Shown piece after piece: positions 1 to 6,558 of a stretch of 46,287 bases of DNA (position 1 is its first letter; each line of letters starts with the position of its first letter). Position numbers and translations under genes: made by a program. This DNA is from a virus. The stretch spans positions 1 to 46,287 of IMG/VR virus record IMGVR_UViG_3300043449_000651, one strand, 5' to 3'. The notes below the pieces were generated by a model. That model saw nothing but the letters and a program-made list of their open reading frames with translations, did not search any database and was not told the origin of the DNA.

Positions 1-295
1 TGCAATAATGCAGAATCTCTCTTTTAAATTTATCTGGGCCTAGTTGAGCTAAGTCTGCCAAAAGTTCTACGGATGAGCCATAATATGTTTGCCAGTCGGA
101 TTCAATCTTGCTTTTGATCTTCTTCCGCTTTTTTGTACCGTTCTTTAGTTTAACAACCCGGTATGTGGTTTTAGAAAACTTTGATAGCTTCTTACCCACA
201 TACTTTCGGTTGTTAGTTAGGTTTGTTATAAGGTACACAAACCCAACGCAGTCATCGGGTAATGTGTCTACAACTTGATCGTTGTAAAACCACAT
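1..295 (-). CDS. GIY-YIG nuclease-like protein (3' part outside window)
   Basis: This frame is open from an ATG at 295 leftward to the window edge, so only the first 98 or so residues are visible. It shows the GIY-YIG hallmark: GFVYLI at residues 18-23 and KYVGKK at 31-36, followed by a basic stretch and a W-x-x-YYGSS segment. This arrangement is usual in phage GIY-YIG homing-type endonucleases and T4 Seg-like proteins. Its ATG overlaps the stop of the upstream gene (TAATG), so it is translationally coupled to it. Such nucleases cut DNA and often spread themselves, but a repair or host-DNA-degrading role is equally possible. The family call is seen in the sequence; the biological role is inferred. 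The missing C-terminal part would hold any DNA-binding module. Confidence 0.7.
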   Translation of the reverse strand, partial: MWFYNDQVVDTLPDDCVGFVYLITNLTNNRKYVGKKLSKFSKTTYRVVKLKNGTKKRKKIKSKIESDWQTYYGSSVELLADLAQLGPDKFKREILHYC

Positions 296-480
296 TACTT
301 GGCTGCTAACGCTTCTTTCTCCGCTGTAATCTCTTTACGGCGTTCCTTGATAGCTTTAGACATTTCCTGTAGTGCCTTACGAGCGCGAGCGGCAGCGGCC
401 TTAACGCCTTTACCTGCAAATTTTTCGTTCTCGGCTTTGTATGCTTCAAACTGTTCTAGTAAAATTTCATGATTTGTCAT
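295..480 (-). CDS. Histone H1-like (Hc1-type) small basic protein
   Basis: A 61-residue Lys/Ala-rich helical protein. It has the pattern F-x-KGxKAAAARARKAL around residues 21-37, which closely resembles the Hc1/histone-H1-like family of small bacterial and viral nucleoid proteins. These bind DNA non-specifically and compact it. The start is an ATG preceded by AAGGAA, and its stop overlaps the ATG of the GIY-YIG gene. It follows gp46 in the same leftward operon, so it would be made together with recombination proteins. The likely role is coating phage or host DNA early in infection; this is inference. The sequence is of low complexity, so a spurious resemblance cannot be excluded, but position, RBS and coupling support a real gene. 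Confidence 0.65.
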   Translation of the reverse strand: MTNHEILLEQFEAYKAENEKFAGKGVKAAAARARKALQEMSKAIKERRKEITAEKEALAAK

Positions 481-488
481 AATGTTCC

Positions 489-2264
489 TTAATTTTCAAT
501 GACTTGCGTATCTGCTTCAAGCATAGTGAATCCATTTTCCTTAACTACCATAAGCACATTATTAACACGGCTTGCTAGTTCATCTCTGTGTGAGATTAAG
601 AAAATGTTACGATTCATCTCACGACCCATTGACTTTAGAACTGACATGGAGTGTTCGATACCCACACTATCCATTCCAGAATCAACAAGTTCGTCAATGA
701 ACATCAAGTTCATTGGCTCAGTGAAGCTTTCATACACATCTCTAAAACTCCAGCTCAATGCCAGAATTAAACGATTTCGTTCTCCTCGACTTAGGTTATC
801 AAAGTCAAAACTTTGTCCTAGTTGGCTAATATCTACTTCCAGGTCACTTTTGAATGTAACTTGGTGTGGTAGCTGTAGTTTGTCCAAATAGTAACTTAGT
901 CTATGATTCAGGTAAGCCAAGTTTTGCTCAATAATACGCTTTCGTACAAATGAGTCTTTGCTTGTAAGCAACTTTAGCAAAAACTCTTGATGCTCAAGTA
1001 GCTTACTTACTCTGTTAATTTCATCCCAGCTGACCAGAGCTAGTGCAGTATTACGCATGGCTTCGATTTGTTCTTGATAAGGATCTTCTTCTTGGACCTT
1101 TGCATCAAGTTGCTTGCGGATGTTTTCTAAGTTGTTTTTGTGAGCAGCCGCATCAGCTACATCTTGATATTTGGTACGCGGGCGATCGCCCAAGTTGCCA
1201 ATAGTTCGGACAGCCATATCAGCTTGCGCCAAATAGCCATGTTCTTCACGAAGTGCGTTAACAGTTAGATCCACAGCGGCTTGTGCATCTGTAGCCATTT
1301 GATCATGCTTCTCATCATGCACATCCTGACCGCAAGATGGACATTGGTGAGCCTTGATAGATTCCAAACTCTTTTGTGCAACTGCTAAGGCATCCTGCAA
1401 CTTCTTAACGTTGCTTTGGCGAGTGGCTAATTCTTTGTTGGCTAACTTAAGGCGACTTTCGTTATCCTTGTAAAGAGCCACAGCACGATGAGCCTCTAAC
1501 TCAGCTTCAATGTCTGTGTTTTCTAATTCTGTAATAGCCGCTTCAAATGCCGCTACATCTGTTTCTTTCTTGCTAGTCCAAACGCGACTGCGGCGCTCTA
1601 AGTCATCAATAGCTGATTGAACACGAGCATTGCTTTCTTGAAGAGCCTTGATGCGTGACTCTTCGTCTTTGATGTCATCCTTGCTTTTCTTAATAAACTC
1701 GCGAAGGATTTCAGCTTTCTCACTTAGTTGAGTAATGCCCAGCAGTTCTTCAATGATGTCACGTTGCTCACCACTTTTCAAACTCAAGAAAGGCTGAGTG
1801 TAAGTGTTTAGTGCAACAAGGTGCTTGAACATTTCTGCACTCATACCAACAACTTTTTCAATCGCTTCTTGAGTTACACGGTTTTCACCAGCACCTTCGT
1901 CTGTACCCGATTCATTGACTTCGTGATCGTCAACTAAGAATCGTAATACGTTAGGCTTGCGCCCACGTTCGATAGTGTACTTGGCACCATTCTTTTCAAA
2001 CTCAACTGTAACCAACATGCCTTTGGTGTTAGTTTTGTTGATAAGGTTCTCTTTACGAATGTTTGTAAGTGCATTGCCATAGATAGCATAAGACAGCGCA
2101 TTGACCATTGTAGTTTTACCTACGCCGTTACGAGCACCATCGCCACCTAAGTCTAAGTTGTTACCTAACACAAGAGTCAACCCATGTTGATTCATGCGGA
2201 GTCCTTGGGTAACATTACCCACACTCATAAAGTTTTTAATTGTTAGATTGTTAAACTTAATCAA
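489..2264 (-). CDS. 46: gp46-like recombination endonuclease subunit (SbcC/Rad50 family)
   Basis: A 591-residue SMC-like ATPase. Residues 43-52 form the Walker A (GARNGVGKTT). A long coiled-coil region carries a zinc-hook CPSCG at 308-312. LSRGER at 491-496 is the ABC signature and NLMFIDEL at 519-526 is Walker B. Length is close to T4 gp46 (560). With gp47 it forms the Rad50/Mre11-type complex that resects DNA ends for recombination-dependent replication and takes part in host DNA degradation. The start appears to be TTG inside a TTGA overlap with the gp47 stop. The N-terminus read from there (IKFNNLTIKNFMSVGN) fits the family, whereas the first ATG (residue 13) would remove the first beta strand. 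Translation is therefore probably coupled to gp47. Confidence 0.95.
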   Translation of the reverse strand: MIKFNNLTIKNFMSVGNVTQGLRMNQHGLTLVLGNNLDLGGDGARNGVGKTTMVNALSYAIYGNALTNIRKENLINKTNTKGMLVTVEFEKNGAKYTIERGRKPNVLRFLVDDHEVNESGTDEGAGENRVTQEAIEKVVGMSAEMFKHLVALNTYTQPFLSLKSGEQRDIIEELLGITQLSEKAEILREFIKKSKDDIKDEESRIKALQESNARVQSAIDDLERRSRVWTSKKETDVAAFEAAITELENTDIEAELEAHRAVALYKDNESRLKLANKELATRQSNVKKLQDALAVAQKSLESIKAHQCPSCGQDVHDEKHDQMATDAQAAVDLTVNALREEHGYLAQADMAVRTIGNLGDRPRTKYQDVADAAAHKNNLENIRKQLDAKVQEEDPYQEQIEAMRNTALALVSWDEINRVSKLLEHQEFLLKLLTSKDSFVRKRIIEQNLAYLNHRLSYYLDKLQLPHQVTFKSDLEVDISQLGQSFDFDNLSRGERNRLILALSWSFRDVYESFTEPMNLMFIDELVDSGMDSVGIEHSMSVLKSMGREMNRNIFLISHRDELASRVNNVLMVVKENGFTMLEADTQVIEN

Positions 2265-3283
2265 ACTGTCAGTCCTTGGTAAATTTGCACAAGAATTTGT
2301 CTATCGATAACATCAGAGTCAATTGCTTGAATCTGATTCAGAACAATTGCGTCAACAGATTCAAATTGAATCTCTCCGCCTTGCCATTCGGTTGCGTGTT
2401 CTTCTTTCTTGCCAGGAATAAGCGACAGCTCACGCATGTTATACGTTTCAGCCCACTGTTCTTTAATATACGTTGCTTCTTCGTAGCTAATGTCTACGTC
2501 GATTGTAATACGAGCAAACGTTTGTTCATCAAACAGTTCGGCATGACGATCAATGGCTTGTGTTAGTGTAAGTGTTTTAAATTTAGGAGCACCTGGCCAT
2601 GTACGGAAGTCTGGCTCACCACCATACTCCAAGAACATGCAACCACGTTCGTCATCCCAGGCATCTGCATAGTTGTGCGGGAAACAATTTCCCATATACA
2701 CAATGTTGCCTTTGCGCTGACGCTTGTGAAAGTGCCCGCTAAACACTAACTCTTGATTGGGAAAGTGTCCTGCATTAAGTCCACCATGATCTGGCATTTC
2801 TACCATGGCGTTCATTTTAAAGTGTGGAAGCTCAAAGTGACCAAATACATAACGACTTTTGAGCTTCTTCATAGTCTCCCATTCGTTGCCAACAAGCCAA
2901 GGGATAATAGTCATGTCGCCAACAGTAAGTGGCTCATCAACTAACACTACATTGTCTAAGTGTTTGGCAAACGGCAGTGAGTTAATCTCACGTTTTTCAC
3001 GATACGCTAAATCGTGATTGCCCATAATCAAGTATACCTTTTCAAAGTGCTCTGACAGGTACTTGACGTTGGACGTTGTATAGTTTAGTGTGCTTACGTT
3101 AACAGTGGATCTGTTGTTGTGCCAGTCACCAAGAAAGATGCATGTTTCAGCACCTTCTCGCTTGGCTTCTTCAACCATCCACTTGATAAAGTTTTCACAG
3201 TCATTGTTGTGGCTACGACTATTATTACGTAGTCCAAAGTGAATGTCTGTGAAGCAAACAGCTTTCTTGAAAGATTGAGTCAT
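2261..3283 (-). CDS. 47: gp47-like recombination endonuclease subunit (SbcD/Mre11 family)
   Basis: A metallophosphoesterase of 340 residues if it starts at the ATG at 3283. A TTG two codons upstream is the only in-frame alternative. Metal-binding motifs occur in order: D-x-H at 13-15, GDWHNN at 52-57, GNHD at 88-91 and a later FSGHFHKR. This is the nuclease partner of gp46; the two genes overlap by four bases, as expected for subunits made in equal amounts. The size matches T4 gp47 (339). It acts on DNA ends in the phage recombination-replication pathway. It lies six bases downstream of a DUF465-like gene in the same operon. Confidence 0.95.
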   Translation of the reverse strand: MTQSFKKAVCFTDIHFGLRNNSRSHNNDCENFIKWMVEEAKREGAETCIFLGDWHNNRSTVNVSTLNYTTSNVKYLSEHFEKVYLIMGNHDLAYREKREINSLPFAKHLDNVVLVDEPLTVGDMTIIPWLVGNEWETMKKLKSRYVFGHFELPHFKMNAMVEMPDHGGLNAGHFPNQELVFSGHFHKRQRKGNIVYMGNCFPHNYADAWDDERGCMFLEYGGEPDFRTWPGAPKFKTLTLTQAIDRHAELFDEQTFARITIDVDISYEEATYIKEQWAETYNMRELSLIPGKKEEHATEWQGGEIQFESVDAIVLNQIQAIDSDVIDRQILVQIYQGLTV

Positions 3284-3289
3284 CAGCAA

Positions 3290-3484
3290 TTATAGCATTT
3301 CTGCAAGTGTATGTCTACAACGAACGAGCTCGTCCTTAAGGAAAAGTTTTCGTTTCTTAAGAGTTTGGGCAACAGGAGTATCGTTCTGGTGCTGTTGTTC
3401 AAGGATCAACAATTGCTTTTCAAGACTCTCGTGATGAATTTCTAAATGATCAATGTGTCGTTTCAAACTATCTGGGTGTTTCAT
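3290..3484 (-). CDS. DUF465/YdcH-like small helical protein
   Basis: A 64-residue, His/Lys/Glu-rich protein predicted to be two helices. The C-terminal LKKRKLFLKDEL closely resembles the conserved end of the bacterial DUF465 (YdcH, SlyX-like) family, whose function is unknown. The start is an ATG two bases after the stop of the MazG-like gene, and the stop lies just before the gp47 ATG, so it is embedded in the recombination operon. It may be a small accessory or regulatory peptide, but nothing in the sequence shows a target. The family resemblance was seen by eye and needs a profile search. Confidence 0.65.
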   Translation of the reverse strand: MKHPDSLKRHIDHLEIHHESLEKQLLILEQQHQNDTPVAQTLKKRKLFLKDELVRCRHTLAEML

Positions 3485-3486
3485 GA

Positions 3487-3861
3487 TTACTCCTTTTTTA
3501 AGAATGGTTTTAAGTCAGGTGGTGCCCAGCCTAGTGGTTTAAGAACCTTGCCATCTTCGCGCTTTCGTACTTTGCCAGTTTCCTTGTCGATCTTAGCAAA
3601 GTTTGTTTTCATAACTTCTTTCCAAGCACCATCACCATCAAATCCTGCAGAGTGGATAGCACCGATAGTAACAACTAGAATGTCAATTAGTGCATCTAGC
3701 GTTTCTACTTTGTCATGCGCCGCAATAGCATCTGCCAGCTCACCTGATTCTTCTTCAATCAGTTTCAAGTACATGTTAAATTGATCTGCGTTAAAGCCTT
3801 CGACGCTTTGATCGCAGGCTCTCATAAACTTTTCTTGATCGCGAAATGGATTAGTCATCAT
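3487..3861 (-). CDS. MazG/HisE-like nucleotide pyrophosphohydrolase
   Basis: A 124-residue all-alpha protein. It contains the metal-binding helix EEESGELADAI (around residues 36-46) and a downstream ALIDILVVTIGA helix (around 56-67), as in MazG-like and phosphoribosyl-ATP pyrophosphohydrolase-like proteins. The C-terminal KVLKPLGWAPPDL is a phrase seen in many phage members. Such enzymes hydrolyse nucleoside triphosphates or related nucleotides to monophosphates, either cleaning the dNTP pool or lowering alarmone levels; which substrate applies here is unknown. The ATG overlaps the gp55-like stop (ATGATGA) and there is a second ATG one codon on. It is the second gene of the leftward operon. 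Confidence 0.8.
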   Translation of the reverse strand: MMTNPFRDQEKFMRACDQSVEGFNADQFNMYLKLIEEESGELADAIAAHDKVETLDALIDILVVTIGAIHSAGFDGDGAWKEVMKTNFAKIDKETGKVRKREDGKVLKPLGWAPPDLKPFLKKE

Positions 3862-4865
3862 GCTTCCTCACTATCCTCTAAAATAATTTCAGTAACTTCG
3901 ATGTCTGCATCGATATCAATGTCTGTTTCTAAATCAACATTGGCAGGTAATTCTTCACCTGGTTCAACAGCAGCCACCGGATCTTTAAGTGCATTGTATC
4001 TTTCAATACCTTCAAGGTGCGCCTGCTGGCTTTCCATCTGGCGTGTCCAGCTTGGCATTTGGCCCGAGTCTTGTAGCATGTCATCACGGATATCACGTTG
4101 ACGCTTTTCTACGTTTAGAACACGGGTAAAGGAGTTAGTAACTGCGGCAGTATAATAAGCAAACGGGTTTTGTGATTTGCCTTCGTCAAACTGTAATGCA
4201 ATTTGTGTAAGCTGAATAAGTGCTTGCCCGCGCATTTCATCGACATAACTATAGCCACGCCAGTTGCTTCGCAAGCTGTAACGTTCGCATAGCTTTAAGA
4301 ACATTGCGCCTAAGCGATTTGTAATTTGTCCATGGGTCACACAAAACTCGCCTGTTTCTAAGTCGCCCTTCCAATGACTGCGAAGTACTTCGCGCCAAGT
4401 ACCATCTTCATTTTGAACAAAATGTTTGAATGGAGGAAAGTTTACTTTAGAGCGATGATCAGCAATACTCTTGGGATTATTTTTACGTCCAGGCTCGAGA
4501 GGAATATGCTCAAACGTCATCATGCGAACAACAAGATCAGTTACTGGAATCTTTTTAGGATTAACTTCAAATTGATCTTGTTTTGGTTTAGTACTTGCTT
4601 TGCCCTTTGCGGCTTCCCATTCTGCAATGGCGGCTTGGTATGCTTGTTGTTGTAACCTAGCCGCGCGAGCTTCACGTGCTAAGTTGATAGCACCTTCAGG
4701 ACAGGCTTTGGTTTTACGATTATGAAAGCTCTTTAATTCGGTTACAATATAATCATACTGTTCAAATTCTTTGCTTTCTTTCCAGCAATAGCTCATCTTA
4801 CTTGCATGGATGGCTGCTAGAATATCTTTATTCTTTAGGTAAATGGTTGTTGTTTTCTCTGACAC
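3858..4865 (-). CDS. 55: gp55-like late-transcription sigma factor with long N-terminal extension
   Basis: A 335-residue protein. Residues about 192-262 match the sigma region-2-like core of T4 gp55: ERYSLRSNWRGYSYVDEM, then FDEGKSQNPFAYYT and a basic NVEKRQRDIRDDML. This core pairs with host RNA polymerase and recognises the TAAATA-type late promoter. T4 gp55 is only 185 residues. Here about 190 extra residues precede the core, including an Ala/Lys-rich helix at 60-95. The C-terminus is very acidic (EVTEIILEDSEEA) and could hold the sliding-clamp-binding tail known in T4 gp55; that is inference. The start is GTG with AAGGAG seven bases upstream. The gene lies just downstream of a TTGACA-N18-TATACT promoter. 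Confidence 0.85.
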   Translation of the reverse strand: MSEKTTTIYLKNKDILAAIHASKMSYCWKESKEFEQYDYIVTELKSFHNRKTKACPEGAINLAREARAARLQQQAYQAAIAEWEAAKGKASTKPKQDQFEVNPKKIPVTDLVVRMMTFEHIPLEPGRKNNPKSIADHRSKVNFPPFKHFVQNEDGTWREVLRSHWKGDLETGEFCVTHGQITNRLGAMFLKLCERYSLRSNWRGYSYVDEMRGQALIQLTQIALQFDEGKSQNPFAYYTAAVTNSFTRVLNVEKRQRDIRDDMLQDSGQMPSWTRQMESQQAHLEGIERYNALKDPVAAVEPGEELPANVDLETDIDIDADIEVTEIILEDSEEA

Positions 4866-4872
4866 TAGTAGT

Positions 4873-4914
4873 CTCCTTGTATCAAGTATAGCATAAAGTT
4901 ATAGGCATTGTCAA
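4873..4914 (-). promoter_or_regulatory. Sigma-70-type promoter and RBS of the gp55-gp46 operon
   Basis: Read leftward, TTGACA (4909-4914) and TATACT (4885-4890) are separated by 18 bases, a near-consensus host promoter. AAGGAG at 4873-4878 serves the GTG start at 4865. This would switch on gp55 and the recombination genes by host polymerase before late transcription begins. Confidence 0.75.
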
Positions 4915-4940
4915 CGGTAATATACCTACTTTACGAAAAC

Positions 4941-4954
4941 GGTAAATAGGTATG
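4941..4954 (+). promoter_or_regulatory. Late promoter (GTAAATA) for the rightward structural operon
   Basis: TAAATA at 4943-4948 matches the core of the T4 late promoter (TATAAATA). It faces the nucleotidyltransferase and baseplate genes. With the T4 spacing, transcription would start near 4954, which rules out the ATG at 4952 as start codon and favours the one at 4967. Confidence 0.65.
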
Positions 4955-4966
4955 GAGAAACTTTTA

Positions 4967-5614
4967 ATGAAGATCAATGAGCTAAATTCCCGCATTGTTG
5001 CCGTATACGCAGGACGCTTCCACCCGTTCCACCATGGACACGCTGAAGTGTTTCGTGAACTCGCGAACAAGTTTGGCATTAACAATACTTACATCACATC
5101 AAGTGGCAAGGTAGAGCCAGAAAAGAGCCCGTTTACGTTTGCAGAAAAGGCACTTATGATGCAGGCAGCAGGCGTACCAAAAAAGAATATTGTAGAAGAA
5201 ACAGTGCCATACGCACCAGTAAACTTGCCAAGCAAGTTGGGACTCGATCCAAACAAAGACGTTATGGTTTTTGGCGTGGGCCAAAAAGACATGGCCGAAG
5301 ATCCACGTTTTGCGTTCAAGCCATTAAAAGACGGCTCTCCAAGTTACTTCCAACCATACACTGGCAAGAATTTACAGCCATTCAGCAATGCTAAAAATGC
5401 TAATGGTACACGTGCCGGCCATGCTTACATTTACCCTGTGCGTGACGTACAGTTTAGCATAGCCGGACAAACAATCAACAGTGCAAGCCAAATTAGAAAC
5501 TTGTACAAAGCCGCAGATGACGAAGGCCGTGTAGCAATTTTACACGAGCTATATCCAAATGGTGGCGCACAAATTGATAAGATTAAACGCATCTTTGATG
5601 CCAAGTTAGGATAA
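4967..5614 (+). CDS. Cytidylyltransferase-like nucleotidyltransferase
   Basis: A 215-residue protein with GRFHPFHHGH at residues 16-25. This is the HxGH-type ATP-binding motif of the nucleotidylyltransferase superfamily (NMN adenylyltransferase, RfaE, glycerol-3-phosphate cytidylyltransferase). The late ISSAS-like motif is seen as NSASQIRNLY near residue 175. Such enzymes join an NMP to a phosphorylated substrate and release pyrophosphate; the substrate here cannot be told. The ATG at 4967 is chosen because GGAG lies eight bases upstream, and the ATG at 4952 sits at or before the predicted late transcription start. It stands first in the late baseplate operon, four bases before the next gene. 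That position suggests a job late in infection, or a virion-linked one, rather than early NAD synthesis. Confidence 0.8.
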   Translation: MKINELNSRIVAVYAGRFHPFHHGHAEVFRELANKFGINNTYITSSGKVEPEKSPFTFAEKALMMQAAGVPKKNIVEETVPYAPVNLPSKLGLDPNKDVMVFGVGQKDMAEDPRFAFKPLKDGSPSYFQPYTGKNLQPFSNAKNANGTRAGHAYIYPVRDVQFSIAGQTINSASQIRNLYKAADDEGRVAILHELYPNGGAQIDKIKRIFDAKLG

Positions 5615-5618
5615 TACA

Positions 5619-6257
5619 ATGGCTAATTTAGATAGTCGAGTTACACTTGAATTTAAAGCATTTGCTGAAATGGGCACCACAGATGAAAGTGGACGCAAGA
5701 CCGGTGAGAATGACATTCGTTCTAATACGTACAAGGAACCAGGTAAGAATCATATTTTAACATGGCCAAGTACTCCTAAGATTTCGCAATCCATCGAAGT
5801 AAATTACAGTACATGGGAATTGCAACACACTAACTATCAACCAAGCGCATTTGGTAATCGTTCAACTCCAGTAGTGACTATCAGTGGGCCTTGGTTTAGT
5901 CGTACCGAAGAAGAAGCAAAGAAAACACTAACCGCAATTCATTTGCTACGTTCAGCGACAAGTATGTTTTATGGTCGCTCGGATACAAAGAACAAAGGCG
6001 TGCCACCACCAATTGGGCGTTTAAGTGCTCACGGCTTGTACTCAAATACACCAGTAGTTGTAAAAACGTTTCAATACGATTACCCAAACGATGTTGATTA
6101 CATTACTGTTGATATGTTTAACGGCAGACAATCAGTACCAGTATTATTTGAAATGAGTGTTAGTTTGATTGTACAAATTAACGCAGTTGAAGCAGTTAAA
6201 GAATACACATTAGAAAATTTTTACACTGGCAAATTATTAGGAAACGGATACATTTAA
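5619..6257 (+). CDS. Baseplate tail-tube cap/initiator-like protein (gp48/gp54 type)
   Basis: A 212-residue protein directly ahead of gp53. The middle contains PPPIGRLSAHGLY followed by PVVVKTFQYDYPNDVDYI (around residues 127-165). This resembles the stretch in T4-like gp48/gp54 where a Pro-rich loop precedes a VPVVV strand and a D-x-DYI turn. The C-terminus has another beta-rich repeat ending in a hydrophobic segment. In T4 these proteins sit on the central hub and start tail-tube polymerisation. It begins with ATG four bases after the nucleotidyltransferase. It is shorter than T4 gp48/gp54 (364/320), so the exact equivalent is uncertain. A structural role in the baseplate is well supported by context; the individual name is inference. 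Confidence 0.65.
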   Translation: MANLDSRVTLEFKAFAEMGTTDESGRKTGENDIRSNTYKEPGKNHILTWPSTPKISQSIEVNYSTWELQHTNYQPSAFGNRSTPVVTISGPWFSRTEEEAKKTLTAIHLLRSATSMFYGRSDTKNKGVPPPIGRLSAHGLYSNTPVVVKTFQYDYPNDVDYITVDMFNGRQSVPVLFEMSVSLIVQINAVEAVKEYTLENFYTGKLLGNGYI

Positions 6258-6258
6258 A

Positions 6259-6558
6259 ATGGCAACTACTGGAAAGAACCAATATGCTGATACACCAATT
6301 CAAGACTTTTATCTTGATTTGGCAAAGCTGCCAACAGCCGCAGATATTACAGACGGTAAAACAACAGAGACTATTGTAGTTAGTCCTAAGTATCAGCACC
6401 GCCCAGATTTACTAAGCTATTCTCTTTATGGTAACAGTAACTACTGGTGGGTAATTGTATTGCTTAACCGCAATCAGCTTCGTGATCCTATTAGAGATCT
6501 AAAAACAGGTATGGTACTTCGTGTGTTAAACAAAGCAGATATCGCTGGAGTAGTATAA
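6259..6558 (+). CDS. 53: Baseplate wedge protein gp53
   Basis: A 99-residue protein. The segment YQHRPDLLSYSLYGN, then YWWVIVLLNRNQLRDPI and a glycine-containing turn, is the typical gp53 signature (LysM-like region in T4 gp53). Gp53 joins neighbouring wedges of the baseplate. T4 gp53 is 196 residues, so this is a compact form as seen in other marine T4-like phages. It starts one base after the preceding stop, and its stop overlaps the next ATG (TAATG). It is part of the late structural operon. Confidence 0.85.
   Translation: MATTGKNQYADTPIQDFYLDLAKLPTAADITDGKTTETIVVSPKYQHRPDLLSYSLYGNSNYWWVIVLLNRNQLRDPIRDLKTGMVLRVLNKADIAGVV

Noticed and set aside
2251-2264. Start of gp46 at the first ATG (residue 13)
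   Set aside because: It would delete the conserved first strand; the TTG overlapping the gp47 stop fits the family better.
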